Below are positions 49,738 through 61,459 of a DNA stretch of 64,000 bases, piece after piece. Source of the DNA: Oxalobacteraceae bacterium (lineage in GTDB: Bacteria; Pseudomonadota; Gammaproteobacteria; Burkholderiales; Burkholderiaceae_D); contig JAUYNR010000049.1 of NCBI GenBank assembly GCA_030698225.1, positions 1 through 64,000 of the forward strand. The letters run 5' to 3'. The notes under the pieces were generated by a model. The model was given only the letters and a program-made list of their open reading frames with translations. It was not told the DNA's origin and did no database searches. The translations under genes were made by a program, and so were the position numbers. Within the stretch, counting starts at the first letter, position 1, and each line of letters begins with the position of its first letter.

Positions 49738-50418
49738 TTATTGTGTTGACAGACCTTTAACTTCAATGATTAATCGCCGGTTGGGCGCCAAGCACTGGAT
49801 AAGCTTCTTGCGAGACAAATTTTCGCTGCAGGTTTTTACTGGTTGTGTTGCGCCTGCGCCTACTATGTTAATGGCGGAAACGATATTTTTGCTTGCCAGA
49901 TAAGCAGCCAGGTTGGCGGCGCGTTTTTCGGATAATTGCTGATTATATTTTCGTGATCCGAGTAAATCAGTATGGCCGGTGATGCGTATTGATTCAGTAA
50001 TGGTGCAGCTCGCGAGTCCGGGTAGAACTTTATCGTCGACCCGTTTTTTTGCGGCCTTCGCAAGGACTGCACTATTGAATTGAAAAGTCTGGTCGTTTTC
50101 CAGTGTTGCCATGAAGTCACATCGTTTAGGTTCTGGTCGGGCGCCAGGCAAAATTTCTTGCGCGAGCGGCGCTGCAATGGCAGGTGCAGTAGGGTTCGCA
50201 ATGGGGGGGGACAGTTCTCCGTCGCATCCCAGAACTCCATCTGCGGCGAGCCAATTGCCTGTGCGCCAGCAAAGGCCATAGGCGCTACGCACTACTGTTC
50301 CATTGCTGTCTTGCAAGTATGCGCTATCTGGTGTTTTGGCTTTAATGTCAGATGTCTGGGCACTCGCGCCGATGACTGTTGAGCCAATCGCAAGGCCTAG
50401 GGCCAGTTTTTTGAGCAT
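49738..50418 (-). CDS. OmpA family protein, divergent paralogue
   Basis: A 226-residue exported protein; the signal peptide ends GASA/QT. Its N-terminal module (SAYLQDSNGTVVRSAYGLCW, GCDGE) matches the downstream paralogue, but the linker is short and the OmpA domain is diverged. GHTDLLGSRKYNQQLSEKRA and NRRLIIEV keep the Asp and Arg that hold diaminopimelate. Extra Cys residues (PKRCDF, ASCTI, VKTC, LIQCL) could form disulfides absent from the first copy. The two genes are on the same strand, 292 bases apart, and no terminator is visible between them. Confidence 0.85.
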   Translation of the reverse strand: MLKKLALGLAIGSTVIGASAQTSDIKAKTPDSAYLQDSNGTVVRSAYGLCWRTGNWLAADGVLGCDGELSPPIANPTAPAIAAPLAQEILPGARPEPKRCDFMATLENDQTFQFNSAVLAKAAKKRVDDKVLPGLASCTITESIRITGHTDLLGSRKYNQQLSEKRAANLAAYLASKNIVSAINIVGAGATQPVKTCSENLSRKKLIQCLAPNRRLIIEVKGLSTQ

Positions 50419-50665
50419 GCTACTTCCTTAATTGCGATTTCTTCGTATGTGTGGTTGAAACATCCGGCGGTATTTAAACATATTTTATGGATGGGAGGCG
50501 TATTTCGTGGAAATATCACATCGCAATGCCGGTCCTCTAAACGCCATGGGGAAACCGGCACATGCTAAAATTACTCGTTTACAAGCTCCGACCAGTTGTT
50601 GTAACAATGCCTTCAGGATGGGCATCATATTGTGTTAACCCAGTCAAAGATCAGCCGAACAGCCA

Positions 50666-53284
50666 ATGGATCAATTCGCCAAAGAAACAATCCCGATTTC
50701 CCTTGAAGAAGAGATGCGCAAGAGTTACCTCGATTACGCGATGAGCGTGATCGTTGGGCGTGCCTTGCCTGATGTGCGCGACGGCTTGAAGCCGGTACAT
50801 CGGCGAGTGTTGTTTGCCATGCATGAAATGAACAATGTCTGGAACCGGCCCTATGTGAAATGCGCGCGCGTGGTCGGCGAAGTGATGGGTAAATATCACC
50901 CACATGGCGATCAGTCGATCTACGATACGCTGGTGCGGATGGCGCAGAATTTCTCATTGCGTTACATGCTGGTTGACGGGCAGGGCAATTTCGGTTCGGT
51001 CGATGGTGATAATGCAGCTGCGATGCGGTATACCGAATGCCGCCTGGGCAAAATAGCCAATGAATTACTGGCTGATATCGACAAAGATACCGTTGATTTT
51101 GTGCCTAACTACGATGGCAAGGAAAAGGAGCCATCGGTACTGCCGACCAAGATTCCGAATCTGCTGATTAACGGTTCATCCGGGATTGCGGTCGGGATGG
51201 CAACCAATATCCCGCCACACAATATTACGGAAGTCATCAAGGGTGCCTTGCACCTGCTGCGCAATGTCGATTGCAGCATCGATGAGCTGATCGAGATCAT
51301 CCCGGCACCGGATTTTCCGACCGCCGGCATTATTTATGGTGTGTCCGGTGTGCGCGACGGCTACCGTACCGGCCGCGGCCGGGTCGTGATGCGCGCCAAG
51401 ACGCATTTCGAAGAGTTCGGCAAGGAAGGTCGCACCGCGCTCATCATCGATGAACTGCCGTACCAGGTTAACAAGAAATCCTTGCTCGAGCGTATCGCCG
51501 AGCATGTGCGCGACAAGAAGCTCGAAGGCATTTCCGATATCCGCGACGAGTCCGACAAATCCGGTATGCGGGTAGTGATCGAATTGAAGCGCGGCGAAGT
51601 GCCGGAAGTTGTGCTGAATAATCTTTACAAGCAGACGCAGTTGCAAGATACCTTCGGCATGAATATGGTGGCGCTGGTAAATGGTCAGCCGAAGCTGCTG
51701 AACTTGAAGGAGATGCTGCAGTGCTTCCTGTCGCACCGGCGCGAAGTCATTACACGCCGTACCGTGTTCGAACTGCGCCGTGCGCGCGAACGCGGGCATG
51801 TGCTGGAAGGACTGGCTGTTGCGCTGGCCAATATTGACGATTTCATCGCCATCATCAAGGCGGCGCCGACGCCGCCGATCGCGAAGCTGGAATTGATGTC
51901 GCGTGCCTGGGATTCCTCGGTAGTGCGTGAAATGCTGGCGCGCACCGGGGCCGAGAACACCGGCGGCGTCGAGGCATTCCGTCCCGAAAATTTGCCGAAA
52001 CACTACGGTATCCAGAAAGACGGCCTGTACAAGCTGTCGGACGACCAGGCGCAGGAAATCCTGCAGATGCGCCTGCAGCGACTGACAGGGCTGGAGCAGG
52101 ACAAGATCGTCAATGAATACAAGGACGTGATGGCGCAGATCGCCGACCTGTTGGATATTCTGTCCAAGCCGGAACGCGTGACCATCATCATCACCGACGA
52201 ACTGAACCTGGCCGTAAACGAATACGGCGAAGGCAACAAGGACGTGCGGCGTTCGCAGATCGAACTCAATGCAACCGATCTGGAAACCGAAGATTTGATC
52301 ACGCCGCAGGACATGGTGGTTACGCTGTCGCATACCGGCTACATGAAGTCGCAGCCGATGTCGGAATATCAGGCGCAGAAACGCGGCGGCCGCGGCAAGC
52401 AGGCAATGGCAACCAAGGAAGACGACTGGATCGACCAACTGTTCATCGCCAATACCCACGATTACATCTTGTGCTTCTCGAACCGCGGCCGCTTGTACTG
52501 GCTCAAGGTATGGGAAGTCCCGCAAGGCTCGCGCAATTCGCGCGGGAAACCGATCGTCAACATGTTCCCGCTGCAGGAAGGCGAGAAGATCACGATGGTG
52601 TTGCCGGTATCGGGCGAAAACCGGACTTTCCCGGAAGACCGCTACATCTTCATGGCGACTAGCCTTGGCACTGTCAAGAAAACCCCGTTGCATGATTTTA
52701 AAAACCCGCGCAAGGCCGGCATCATTGCGGTCGATCTGGACGAGGGCGATTTCCTGATCGGTGCTGCGCTGACCGATGGCAAGCATGACGTGATGCTGTT
52801 CTCCGATGCGGGCAAGGCGGTGCGCTTCGACGAGAACGATGTGCGGCCGATGGGCCGCACCGCGCGCGGTGTGCGCGGCATGAATATGGACGAGGGCCAG
52901 CAGGTGATTGCACTGCTGGTGGCTGAGAACGAGCAGCAAAGCGTGTTGACCGCCACCGAAAACGGTTTCGGCAAGCGTACCCCGATCCATGAGTACACCC
53001 GTCATGGCCGCGGCACCAAGGGCATGATCGCGATCCAGACCAGCGAGCGTAACGGCAAGGTGGTGGCTGCCACCCTGGTCGAGTCCAGCGATGAAATCAT
53101 GCTGATCACCACCGGCGGCGTCTTGATCCGCACCCGCGTTTCCGAAATCCGCGAAATGGGCCGTGCGACGCAAGGGGTAACGCTGATCGCGGTCGAAGAC
53201 GGCACCCGGTTGCGCGGCCTGCAGCGCATCGTGGAGTCCGATGTCGAGAGCGAAGTCGATAGCGAGGAACCGGGCGAGGCATGA
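50666..53284 (+). CDS. gyrA: DNA gyrase subunit A
   Basis: The 872-residue breakage-reunion subunit of gyrase. The catalytic Tyr is Y122 in [10 protein letters not shown], as in E. coli numbering. The quinolone-determining segment reads [11 protein letters not shown], so position 83 is Gln (Ser in E. coli) and 87 is Asp. The C-terminal domain has the GyrA-box QKRGGRGKQ. The last codons overlap serC by four bases. Confidence 0.97.
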   Translation: MDQFAKETIPISLEEEMRKSYLDYAMSVIVGRALPDVRDGLKPVHRRVLFAMHEMNNVWNRPYVKCARVVGEVMGKYHPHGDQSIYDTLVRMAQNFSLRYMLVDGQGNFGSVDGDNAAAMRYTECRLGKIANELLADIDKDTVDFVPNYDGKEKEPSVLPTKIPNLLINGSSGIAVGMATNIPPHNITEVIKGALHLLRNVDCSIDELIEIIPAPDFPTAGIIYGVSGVRDGYRTGRGRVVMRAKTHFEEFGKEGRTALIIDELPYQVNKKSLLERIAEHVRDKKLEGISDIRDESDKSGMRVVIELKRGEVPEVVLNNLYKQTQLQDTFGMNMVALVNGQPKLLNLKEMLQCFLSHRREVITRRTVFELRRARERGHVLEGLAVALANIDDFIAIIKAAPTPPIAKLELMSRAWDSSVVREMLARTGAENTGGVEAFRPENLPKHYGIQKDGLYKLSDDQAQEILQMRLQRLTGLEQDKIVNEYKDVMAQIADLLDILSKPERVTIIITDELNLAVNEYGEGNKDVRRSQIELNATDLETEDLITPQDMVVTLSHTGYMKSQPMSEYQAQKRGGRGKQAMATKEDDWIDQLFIANTHDYILCFSNRGRLYWLKVWEVPQGSRNSRGKPIVNMFPLQEGEKITMVLPVSGENRTFPEDRYIFMATSLGTVKKTPLHDFKNPRKAGIIAVDLDEGDFLIGAALTDGKHDVMLFSDAGKAVRFDENDVRPMGRTARGVRGMNMDEGQQVIALLVAENEQQSVLTATENGFGKRTPIHEYTRHGRGTKGMIAIQTSERNGKVVAATLVESSDEIMLITTGGVLIRTRVSEIREMGRATQGVTLIAVEDGTRLRGLQRIVESDVESEVDSEEPGEA

Positions 53285-54384
53285 CGCATATCTACAATTT
53301 TTCCGCCGGACCGGCAGTGCTGCCGAAAGAAGTGCTGCAGCAGGCTGCTGCCGAAATGCTCGACTGGCATGGCAGCGGCATGTCGGTAATGGAAATGAGC
53401 CATCGCGGCAAGGAATTCATGTCCATCATCGCGGCGGCCGAAAGCGACCTGCGCGAACTGCTGGCGGTGCCGGATAATTACCGGATTCTGTTCATGCAGG
53501 GCGGGGCGATTGCCGAAAACGCGATCATCCCGATGAATCTGCTCGGCCGCAAGCCGCAGCCCGCGACTGCGGATTACATCAATACCGGCTCCTGGTCGAG
53601 CAAATCCATCAAGGAAGCGAAGAAGTATTGCAACGTCAATGTCGCGGCGTCGTCGGAGGCGGCCCATTTCTCGGCGATTCCTGCGCGCGATCTCTGGCGC
53701 TTGTCGGAAAATGCCGCGTATGTGCATATTTGCAGCAACGAAACCATCGATGGCGTCGAATACCAATTCGTGCCGGACGTCGCGGCCGCCACCAACGGTG
53801 CGCCGCTAGTGGCCGACATGTCGTCCCACATCCTGTCGCGCGTGATCGATGTGTCGAAATACGGTGTCATCTATGGCGGCGCGCAAAAGAATATCGGTCC
53901 GGCCGGCCTGACCATCGTCATCGTGCGCGAGGATTTGATCGGCCATGCATTGCCGTTTTGCCCTTCCGCATTTGACTGGAAAGTGGTGGCCGACAACCAT
54001 TCGATGTACAACACGCCGCCGACTTATGCGATTTACATCGCCGGCCTGGTGTTCCAGTGGCTCAAACGCCAGGGCGGCGTGGCCGCGATCGAGCAGCGCA
54101 ATATCGCCAAGGCCAAATTGTTATACGACACTCTCGATGCCAGCAGTTTTTACAGCAACAAGATTGCTGCCGATTGTCGCTCCAGGATGAATATCCCGTT
54201 TGCGCTGTGCGACGCTGCACTCAATGCGGCATTTCTGGCCGGCGCCGAAGAACGCGGCTTGTTGCAGCTCAAGGGACACAAGTCGGTGGGCGGCATGCGG
54301 GCTTCGATTTATAACGCGATGCCGATCGAGGGCGTGCAGGAATTGGTGGCTTACATGAAACAATTCGAGAGCCGGCACGTCTAG
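53281..54384 (+). CDS. serC: phosphoserine aminotransferase
   Basis: A 367-residue PLP enzyme for serine and pyridoxal phosphate synthesis. The opening [12 protein letters not shown], the PLP Lys in [12 protein letters not shown] and the C-terminal [15 protein letters not shown] are SerC blocks. The ATG overlaps the gyrA stop (ATGA), so translation is coupled. It begins the serC-pheA-tyrA-aroA-cmk block. Confidence 0.96.
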   Translation: MTHIYNFSAGPAVLPKEVLQQAAAEMLDWHGSGMSVMEMSHRGKEFMSIIAAAESDLRELLAVPDNYRILFMQGGAIAENAIIPMNLLGRKPQPATADYINTGSWSSKSIKEAKKYCNVNVAASSEAAHFSAIPARDLWRLSENAAYVHICSNETIDGVEYQFVPDVAAATNGAPLVADMSSHILSRVIDVSKYGVIYGGAQKNIGPAGLTIVIVREDLIGHALPFCPSAFDWKVVADNHSMYNTPPTYAIYIAGLVFQWLKRQGGVAAIEQRNIAKAKLLYDTLDASSFYSNKIAADCRSRMNIPFALCDAALNAAFLAGAEERGLLQLKGHKSVGGMRASIYNAMPIEGVQELVAYMKQFESRHV

Positions 54385-54444
54385 CAGTTTGTCGAGTGAT
54401 TGATAACGACCCGCGGCCCGCATGCTGCATCAGATACAGAAAAT

Positions 54445-55518
54445 ATGAGCCAAGATAAACTCCAGCCCTTGCGTGTGCAGATCGATGCGATCGATCAGCA
54501 GATACTGGAATTGCTTAACCAGCGGGCCCGCCTGGCGCAGCAAGTCGGTCATCTGAAAGCCGAAACCAATGCGCCGGTATTTCGTCCGGAGCGCGAGGCG
54601 CAAGTGCTGCGCCGGGTGGCCGAACGCAATCCCGGCCCCTTGTTCGGTCCCGATGTGCAGACCATCTTTCGCGAAATCATGTCGTCCTGCCGGGCGCTGG
54701 AAAATCGGGTCACGGTCGCCTTTCTCGGTCCGGTCGGCACCTTTACCGAGCAAGCGGTATACCAGCAGTTCGGCCGCGCGGTCGAAGGCATGCCTTGTCC
54801 GTCGATCGATGAAGTGTTCCGCGCGGTGGAAGCGGGCACCGCCGACTTCGGCGTGGTGCCGGTCGAAAACTCATCCGAAGGGGCGATCAACCGAACCCTC
54901 GACTTGCTGCTGCAAACAACGCTTTCGATCAGCGGTGAGGTGTCGATTCCGGTCCATCACAGCCTGATGTCCTTGAGCGGGACAATGGACGGGGTGGTGC
55001 GGATTTGCGCCCATTCGCAGGCGCTGGCGCAGTGCCAGGCCTGGCTGAACCAGAATTATCCGAATATCGAACGCCACGCGGTCGCGTCCAACGGCGAGGC
55101 GGCGCGGCTGGCGTCGGAACAGCCGGGCACCGCCGCCATCGCCAGCGAGATTGCCGGTCAGCAGTACGGCTTGCAAATCATTAATGCGCACATTCAGGAC
55201 GACCCGCACAATCGCACCCGCTTTGCGGTGATCGGCCGCTTGCAGACCAGCCCCAGCGGACGGGATCAGACCTCGCTCGTGTTGTCGGTGCCGAACAAGG
55301 CGGGCGCTGTCTATAATCTGCTGGCGCCGCTGGCCAGGCATGGCGTATCAATGACGCGCTTTGAATCGCGTCCGGCCCGCATGGGCACCTGGGAATATTA
55401 TTTCTATGTCGATATCGAGGGCCATCTGCAGGATGACAAGGTGGCCCGCGCATTGGCCGAGCTGAAACAGAATGCTGCTTTTTTCAAGGTGCTGGGTTCC
55501 TATCCTTTTTGTGCCTGA
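54445..55518 (+). CDS. pheA: bifunctional chorismate mutase / prephenate dehydratase
   Basis: A 357-residue enzyme of phenylalanine synthesis. The chorismate mutase domain is about residues 5-90 (LRVQIDAIDQQILELLNQRA). Prephenate dehydratase spans about 92-270 (FLGPVGTFTEQA). The ACT regulatory domain follows with the phenylalanine-binding ESRPARMGTWEYYF. The ATG at 54445 fits homologues; longer frames lack support. Confidence 0.95.
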   Translation: MSQDKLQPLRVQIDAIDQQILELLNQRARLAQQVGHLKAETNAPVFRPEREAQVLRRVAERNPGPLFGPDVQTIFREIMSSCRALENRVTVAFLGPVGTFTEQAVYQQFGRAVEGMPCPSIDEVFRAVEAGTADFGVVPVENSSEGAINRTLDLLLQTTLSISGEVSIPVHHSLMSLSGTMDGVVRICAHSQALAQCQAWLNQNYPNIERHAVASNGEAARLASEQPGTAAIASEIAGQQYGLQIINAHIQDDPHNRTRFAVIGRLQTSPSGRDQTSLVLSVPNKAGAVYNLLAPLARHGVSMTRFESRPARMGTWEYYFYVDIEGHLQDDKVARALAELKQNAAFFKVLGSYPFCA

Positions 55519-55607
55519 AATCATCGGCCCCTTTTCTGACGCGGCAGCGGCCTAAGTACGGCCTGCCGGAGTGATTCCGGCATCTATTGCATGGATTTTT
55601 GCTGAAT

Positions 55608-55681
55608 ACATACTGGAATATGTATTTTTAAAGACGCGCTATATCTATGCGGGAACAATAGTTTTTTTAAATATACTCCCG
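55608..55681 (-). repeat. 73-bp intergenic repeat (family A), copy 9, reverse
   Basis: On the minus strand: GGGAGTATATTT, TTCCCGCATA, AAAAATACAT and CCAGTATG. An outer stem is possible: GTATATTTAAA against TTTAAAAATAC, with one mismatch. It lies between pheA and tyrA. Confidence 0.88.
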
Positions 55682-55772
55682 TTATTTTTCAATTCCATGG
55701 ATGTCGGAGGGGATTCGGCGCAAGTGCTTGATCCGCCTTCATTGGCATGATCCCTAATTTAGAGTCATTCCC

Positions 55773-56684
55773 TTGTTCAAGAAAATCGTTATTTTCGGTG
55801 TCGGGCTGATCGGCGGCTCGTTTGCGCTGGCACTCAAGAGGGCGGCTGCGGCAGCGCAGATTGTCGGCGTCGGCCGCAGCGCCGCACCGCTGGCGCGCGC
55901 CATCGAGCTCGGCATCATCGATAGTGCCAGCAGCGCTGATTCCGACGCGCTGGCAATCTGCCTGCGGGATGCCGAATTGATCCTGATTGCGGCGCCGGTA
56001 GCCCAGACCGAGGCGATTCTGAATGCCATCGCGCCGCATTTGCAGGCCGGCACTATCGTCACCGACGCCGGCAGCACCAAGACCGATGTGGTGAACGCAG
56101 CGCGGCGCGCGCTGGGTGCAAAGGTGGCGCAGTTCGTGCCGGGCCATCCGATCGCCGGACGCGAATTGAACGGTCCGGAAGCGGCGCTGGCAGATTTGTA
56201 CGTCGGCAAGAAAGTGGTGCTGACACCGCTGCCCGAGAATGCGCCGGACGACGTGGCCCGGGTCGCCGCGGCTTGGCGGCAATGCGGCGCCATCATCCAC
56301 CAGTTGACGCCGCAGCAGCACGACCGCGTATTTGCCTCGGTCAGCCACTTGCCGCATCTGCTGGCATACGCGCTGGTCGATGATATTGCGCGCAAGCCGC
56401 ATGCGGACCTGCTGTTCCAGTACGCGGCCAGCGGCTTTCGCGATTTCACCCGGATTGCCGGCTCCTCGCCCGAAATGTGGCGCGACATTGCGCTGGCCAA
56501 CCAGGGCGCGCTGCTGGGCGAACTGGATGCCTACATGGTCCAATTGACGCACTTGCGCGGCGCGCTGGCAAGCGGTGACGGCGGCGCGCTGGAAGCGATC
56601 TTCACCAATGCGCAGCAGGCCCGCCAGCGCTGGGCGGCATCGATTGAAACGGCAGAAAAACAGAACAAGGAAGGCGGCGACTAA
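55773..56684 (+). CDS. tyrA: prephenate dehydrogenase
   Basis: A 303-residue dehydrogenase for tyrosine synthesis. The Rossmann motif GVGLIGGS is at residues 9-16, then [17 protein letters not shown] and [11 protein letters not shown], which includes the conserved catalytic-region His. Translation begins with TTG at 55773; homologues begin with this [15 protein letters not shown] run and no ATG fits. The stop overlaps the aroA start as TAATG. Confidence 0.9.
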   Translation: MFKKIVIFGVGLIGGSFALALKRAAAAAQIVGVGRSAAPLARAIELGIIDSASSADSDALAICLRDAELILIAAPVAQTEAILNAIAPHLQAGTIVTDAGSTKTDVVNAARRALGAKVAQFVPGHPIAGRELNGPEAALADLYVGKKVVLTPLPENAPDDVARVAAAWRQCGAIIHQLTPQQHDRVFASVSHLPHLLAYALVDDIARKPHADLLFQYAASGFRDFTRIAGSSPEMWRDIALANQGALLGELDAYMVQLTHLRGALASGDGGALEAIFTNAQQARQRWAASIETAEKQNKEGGD

Positions 56685-58051
56685 TGAAGCAGACCATCAA
56701 ACACAGTAGCATGCAGGCCCAGCATCCGAAGCATTATCCGGCGCATCTGGATCTGGCGCCCGCAATGCATGCGCAGGGCACGGTGCGCCTGCCCGGCTCG
56801 AAAAGCATTTCCAACCGCACGCTGCTGCTGGCCGCGCTGGCCGGCGGCGCAACCCGGATCAACGACCTGCTGGCATCCGACGACACTTTCGTGATGCTGG
56901 GTGCGCTGCGGCAGCTGGGCGTGCGCTGGGAACAGCAGGATGCGACGCAGAATTACACCGTGTACGGCGTCGACGGCATGCCTCCGGTGCATCAGGCCGA
57001 CTTGTTCATGGGCAATGCCGGCACCGCGATCCGTCCGCTGACCGCCGCACTGGCGGTGATCGGCGGCGACTACACGCTGCACGGGGTGGCGCGCATGCAT
57101 GAGCGCCCGATCGGCGATCTGGTCGATGCGCTCAATGCGATCGGTGCGCGCATCAGTTACACCGGCAGCGCCGGCTTCCCGCCGCTGCATATCCAGCGCG
57201 GCCATATCGATGCCCGGCGCATGAGCGTGCGCGGCAACGTCTCAAGCCAGTTTCTGACCGCATTGCTGATGGCGGCGCCGTTCATCGCGCGCGAGCATGC
57301 GCTCACTATCGAAGTCACCGGCGAACTAATTTCCAGGCCGTATATCGAAATCACATTGAATCTGATGCGGCGCTTCGGCGTGCTGGTCGAGCGCGACGGC
57401 TGGCAATCGTTTTCCGTCGCTCCCGGACAGCATTACCAGAGTCCGGGCACGATCCACGTCGAAGGCGACGCATCGTCGGCCTCGTATTTCCTGGCGGCGG
57501 GTGCGATTGCCGGCGGCCCGGTGCGGGTCGAAGGCGTCGGTGCTGCCAGCATTCAGGGCGACGTGCGTTTTGTCGAAGCGCTGCAGCAGATGGGCGCCAC
57601 CATCACCATGGGCGAAAACTGGATCGAAGCCCAATCGCAGGGCGTGTTAAAGGCGATTGATGCGGATTTCAACCACATTCCGGACGCCGCGATGACCATC
57701 GCAGTCGCCGCGCTGTATGCGGACGGACCCAGCATCCTGCGCAATATCGGCAGCTGGCGCGTCAAGGAAACCGACCGCATTGCCGCGATGGCGACCGAGC
57801 TGCGCAAGCTCGGCGCGCTGGTGGAAGAGGGCCCGGATTACTTGCGGGTGACGCCGCCGGCGCAGATCCGCGCCGCCACCATCGATACCTACGACGACCA
57901 CCGGATGGCGATGTGCTTCTCGCTGGCAACCCTGCACGGGGCCGCCCGCAGCGGTGCCGCGATGCGCATCAACGACCCGAAATGCGTGGCCAAGACCTTC
58001 CCCGATTATTTCGAGGCGTTCGCCGGCATCGCGCGCAATGACTTGTTTTGA
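56684..58051 (+). CDS. aroA: 3-phosphoshikimate 1-carboxyvinyltransferase (EPSP synthase)
   Basis: A 455-residue class I EPSP synthase, sixth step of the shikimate pathway. [10 protein letters not shown] binds phosphate and [18 protein letters not shown] is the class I glyphosate-sensitive motif, and [10 protein letters not shown] and [13 protein letters not shown] are C-terminal blocks. The N-terminal 20 residues are longer than in many homologues, so a start at Met10 (56711) is possible. It is translationally coupled to tyrA. Confidence 0.95.
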   Translation: MKQTIKHSSMQAQHPKHYPAHLDLAPAMHAQGTVRLPGSKSISNRTLLLAALAGGATRINDLLASDDTFVMLGALRQLGVRWEQQDATQNYTVYGVDGMPPVHQADLFMGNAGTAIRPLTAALAVIGGDYTLHGVARMHERPIGDLVDALNAIGARISYTGSAGFPPLHIQRGHIDARRMSVRGNVSSQFLTALLMAAPFIAREHALTIEVTGELISRPYIEITLNLMRRFGVLVERDGWQSFSVAPGQHYQSPGTIHVEGDASSASYFLAAGAIAGGPVRVEGVGAASIQGDVRFVEALQQMGATITMGENWIEAQSQGVLKAIDADFNHIPDAAMTIAVAALYADGPSILRNIGSWRVKETDRIAAMATELRKLGALVEEGPDYLRVTPPAQIRAATIDTYDDHRMAMCFSLATLHGAARSGAAMRINDPKCVAKTFPDYFEAFAGIARNDLF

Positions 58052-58063
58052 CGTTGTTCGCGG

Positions 58064-58139
58064 ATATATAACTGATAGCCAGTATTATTGATAACGCACT
58101 GTCTATGTGCGGTAAAGGCAGTGTTTTTACATATACCCC
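58064..58139 (-). repeat. 73-bp intergenic repeat (family A), copy 10, reverse
   Basis: On the minus strand: GGGGTATATG, TTTACCGCAC, AATAATAC and an altered 3' end. The central dyad is CGCAC-ATAGACA-GTGCG, so both arms changed together relative to CGCAT/ATGCG. It lies between aroA and cmk, 14 bases before cmk. Confidence 0.8.
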
Positions 58140-58153
58140 AACCAGGAATTGTG

Positions 58154-58822
58154 ATGAATCAGCCCCGTATTCCCGTGATCGCGATCGACGGCCCCACCGC
58201 CTCCGGCAAAGGCACTGTCGCGCAACGCGTGGCGCAGCAGCTCGGCTGGCATTATCTGGATTCCGGCGCGCTGTACCGGCTCACCGCGCTGTCGGCATTG
58301 CGCAGCAACATCCCGCTGTCGGATCAGGAGCGAATCGCCGCGCTGGCAGCGGCGCTGCGGTGCAGCTTTGCCGGCGCTGTCGTGCGGCTGTCGGATGCCG
58401 ACGTCACCGATGCGATCCGGGCCGAGGAAGTCGGCAATGCGGCGTCCAGAATCGCCGCCCTGCCGGCGGTGCGGCAGGCACTGGTCGGCCTGCAGCTGGG
58501 CTTTCGGCAGGCTCCCGGGCTGGTGGCCGACGGACGCGACATGGGCACCGTAATTTTCCCGGATGCATCATTGAAGATATTCCTGACTGCCAGCGTTGAT
58601 GCGCGCGCGCAAAGGCGGTATAAGCAATTGATTGACAAGGGTTTTTCTGCTAGTATTATCGACCTCTCCAGGGACTTGATCGAGCGTGATGCGCGCGATA
58701 TGCAGCGCACCACATCACCGCTCAAGCCCGCCGAGGGCGCGTTTTTGCTCGATACTTCCGACATGAGCGCGGATCAGGCGGTGGCGCAAGTGCTGCGCTG
58801 GTATGCGCAAATATTGCTTTGA
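58154..58822 (+). CDS. cmk: cytidylate kinase
   Basis: A 222-residue kinase making CDP and dCDP. The P-loop [10 protein letters not shown] is near residue 12, followed by [26 protein letters not shown] and the substrate loop RSxxD-like [14 protein letters not shown] precedes the ATG at 58154. It is the normal upstream neighbour of rpsA. Confidence 0.95.
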   Translation: MNQPRIPVIAIDGPTASGKGTVAQRVAQQLGWHYLDSGALYRLTALSALRSNIPLSDQERIAALAAALRCSFAGAVVRLSDADVTDAIRAEEVGNAASRIAALPAVRQALVGLQLGFRQAPGLVADGRDMGTVIFPDASLKIFLTASVDARAQRRYKQLIDKGFSASIIDLSRDLIERDARDMQRTTSPLKPAEGAFLLDTSDMSADQAVAQVLRWYAQILL

Positions 58823-58963
58823 TGCGCGCCTGATATGTATTATTTTGTAATTTTGTAGTGCCGTTGCTGCCGCCCATGACGCAAATTTCTGTGCGGTGTT
58901 GATAAACCTAACCCAGTTTAAGTTGCCCGTCGCGACCCCTGCTGGATAACCTGTAAAAAACCT

Positions 58964-60682
58964 ATGACTACTGCTACAACCTCCACCGAATCCACTGGAA
59001 TGGAAAGTTTTGCTGCCCTGTTCGAGGAATCGCTGTCCCGCCAGGACATGCGCTCCGGCGAAGTGATTTCAGCTGAAGTCGTACGCCTTGACCATAATTT
59101 CGTCATCGTCAACGCCGGCCTGAAATCGGAAGCCTTCATCCCTGTTGAAGAATTCAAAAACGATCAAGGCGAACTCGAAGTCAAGGTTGGCGACTTCGTT
59201 TCAGTTGCGATCGAATCTCTCGAAAACGGCTTTGGCGACACCATCCTGTCGCGCGACAAGGCAAAACGTCTGGCATCGTGGCTCGCGCTTGAAAAAGCGA
59301 TGGAATCGGGCGAGATCGTCGTTGGTACAGTCAACGGCAAGGTCAAGGGCGGCCTGACCGTTCTGACCAACGGTATCCGTGCGTTCCTGCCCGGTTCGCT
59401 GGTGGATACCCGTCCGGTCAAGGACACCACACCGTTCGAAGGCAAAACGCTCGAATTCAAGGTCATCAAGCTTGATCGCAAACGCAACAACGTCGTGCTG
59501 TCACGTCGTGCGGTAATCGAGGCGTCGATGGGCGAAGAGCGTCAAAAGCTGATGGAAACCCTGAAAGAAGGCACCATCGTCAACGGCGTGGTCAAGAACA
59601 TCACCGACTATGGCGCATTCGTTGATCTGGGCGGCATCGATGGCTTGCTGCACATCACCGATCTGGCATGGCGTCGTGTGCGTCACCCGTCCGAAGTACT
59701 GACCGTCGGCCAGGAAATCACTGCCAAGGTCCTGAAATACGATCAAGAGAAAAACCGCGTCTCGCTGGGCGTCAAGCAACTGGGCGACGATCCATGGACC
59801 GGCCTGTCACGTCGCTACCCGCAAAGCACGCGCTTGTTCGGTAAAGTCACCAATTTGACCGACTATGGCGCGTTCGTTGAAGTCGAGCAAGGCATCGAAG
59901 GTTTGGTGCATGTATCCGAAATGGACTGGACCAACAAGAACGTGGCTCCGAACAAGGTTGTCCAGCTGGGCGATGAAGTCGAAGTCATGGTGCTGGAAAT
60001 CGACGAAGAGCGTCGTCGCATCAGCCTCGGCATGAAACAGTGCAAGTCCAATCCTTGGGATGATTTCGCAATCACCCACAAGAAGGGCGACAAAGTCCGC
60101 GGCGCGATCAAATCGATCACCGACTTCGGCGTATTCATCGGCTTGGCCGGCAACATCGATGGTCTGGTGCATTTGTCCGACCTGTCCTGGACCGAAACCG
60201 GCGAAGAGGCAGTACGCCGCTTCAAAAAAGGCGACGAACTGGAAGCCATCGTGTTGGCGATCGACGTCGAGCGCGAGCGCGTTTCCCTCGGTGTCAAGCA
60301 ACTCGAAGGCGATCCATTCAACAACTTCGCTGCAATGAACGACAAAGGGTCCCTGGTAACGGGTACCGTCAAATCGGTCGAGCCTAAAGGCGCAGTGATC
60401 CAGTTGTCCGAAGAAGTCGAAGGCTATCTGCGCGCGTCCGAAATCTCGCGCGACCGCGTTGAAGATGCCGGTACCCACCTGAAAGTCGGCGACACCGTTG
60501 AAGCCATGGTGTTGAGCATCGATCGCAAAGCGCGTGGCATCCAATTGTCGATCAAGGCAAAAGACAATGTCGAAACCCAGGAAGCGATGCACAAGATGGC
60601 AGCGACAACCGACAACAATGCGGCTTCCGGCACCACCAGCCTGGGCGCGCTGTTGAAGGCGAAGTTCGATAACAAGAACTGA
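58964..60682 (+). CDS. rpsA: 30S ribosomal protein S1
   Basis: A 572-residue S1 with six S1 (OB) domains, visible as the repeats [50 protein letters not shown] and [16 protein letters not shown] after two less typical N-terminal ones. It recruits mRNA to the ribosome. Codon use is more biased than in the neighbours, as expected for a high-expression gene. Confidence 0.97.
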   Translation: MTTATTSTESTGMESFAALFEESLSRQDMRSGEVISAEVVRLDHNFVIVNAGLKSEAFIPVEEFKNDQGELEVKVGDFVSVAIESLENGFGDTILSRDKAKRLASWLALEKAMESGEIVVGTVNGKVKGGLTVLTNGIRAFLPGSLVDTRPVKDTTPFEGKTLEFKVIKLDRKRNNVVLSRRAVIEASMGEERQKLMETLKEGTIVNGVVKNITDYGAFVDLGGIDGLLHITDLAWRRVRHPSEVLTVGQEITAKVLKYDQEKNRVSLGVKQLGDDPWTGLSRRYPQSTRLFGKVTNLTDYGAFVEVEQGIEGLVHVSEMDWTNKNVAPNKVVQLGDEVEVMVLEIDEERRRISLGMKQCKSNPWDDFAITHKKGDKVRGAIKSITDFGVFIGLAGNIDGLVHLSDLSWTETGEEAVRRFKKGDELEAIVLAIDVERERVSLGVKQLEGDPFNNFAAMNDKGSLVTGTVKSVEPKGAVIQLSEEVEGYLRASEISRDRVEDAGTHLKVGDTVEAMVLSIDRKARGIQLSIKAKDNVETQEAMHKMAATTDNNAASGTTSLGALLKAKFDNKN

Positions 60683-60696
60683 TTGTCGATCGCTAA

Positions 60697-61002
60697 ATGA
60701 CTAAGTCGGAGTTGATAGCCCGTTTGGCCGAGCGTTATTCGCAACTGGTTGCCAAGGATGCGGATTACGCGGTCAAGACCATTCTTGATGCAATGATCGA
60801 TGCCCTGGCAACCGGACAGCGCATCGAGATCCGGGGCTTCGGCAGCTTTGCGCTGAATAGCCGGCCGCCGCGCATCGGGCGCAATCCGAAGTCTGGCGAT
60901 CAGGTGATGGTGCCCGAAAAACGGGTGCCGCACTTCAAGCCCGGCAAGCAGTTGCGCGAGCGTGTGGATGCGATGGTGGGCCAGCCCATCAGGGAAGACT
61001 GA
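60697..61002 (+). CDS. ihfB: integration host factor, beta subunit
   Basis: A 101-residue DNA-bending protein. [17 protein letters not shown] and [24 protein letters not shown] are IhfB signatures. It dimerises with IhfA and bends DNA. It starts 14 bases after the rpsA stop, and a terminator follows. Confidence 0.96.
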   Translation: MTKSELIARLAERYSQLVAKDADYAVKTILDAMIDALATGQRIEIRGFGSFALNSRPPRIGRNPKSGDQVMVPEKRVPHFKPGKQLRERVDAMVGQPIRED

Positions 61003-61021
61003 GTCAATTGCAGATAAATCG

Positions 61022-61050
61022 AAACGGCATCTACGGATGCCGTTTTTTTT
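61022..61050 (+). terminator. rho-independent terminator after ihfB
   Basis: ACGGCAT and ATGCCGT pair around a six-base loop with a run of eight T residues. Confidence 0.93.
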
Positions 61051-61122
61051 CACGTACAATTTCGCTTATCTTGCTGGCTGCGCGATTCCCGCGCAGCCAG
61101 CCATGTTTTTGGGAACCGTGCA

Positions 61123-61437
61123 ATGAAGTTCATTTTTCGAATAGTTGCGGGTCTGCTGTTCATTGTTTTTTTCGGATTTGCCCTGAAGAATACGCAGGAA
61201 GTCGCATTGCGATTTTTTCTGGACTATGAAATACGGGCGCCTTTGGTATTGATGCTGCTGGGTTTTTTCGTCAGCGGCGCCATTTTCGGCGTGCTGGCAA
61301 TGACGCCCACGATATTGCGCCAGCGTCGGGACTTGAGCCGGCGCAAGAAGGCCATCGTCACAATGGAAAAGGAGGGCGCGGCGCGCGAACTGTCGCGCAG
61401 CCAGCCGCCACAACCGGACGGCATGCTGCATCGCTGA
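61123..61437 (+). CDS. lapA: lipopolysaccharide assembly protein A (DUF1049)
   Basis: A 104-residue membrane protein with two helices (about residues 4-24 and 42-64) and a basic cytoplasmic tail. In E. coli LapA works with LapB at the inner membrane. FFGFALKNTQEVALRFFLDYEIRAPLVL is split across the first helix and loop and matches DUF1049. It starts an operon with lapB. Confidence 0.85.
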   Translation: MKFIFRIVAGLLFIVFFGFALKNTQEVALRFFLDYEIRAPLVLMLLGFFVSGAIFGVLAMTPTILRQRRDLSRRKKAIVTMEKEGAARELSRSQPPQPDGMLHR

Positions 61438-61459
61438 GTCATGACAAGATTGAACCTAC

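Noticed and set aside
51176-53173. Long minus-strand open frame (665 codons)
   Set aside because: Antisense to gyrA with low-complexity His/Gln/Arg composition; a shadow frame.
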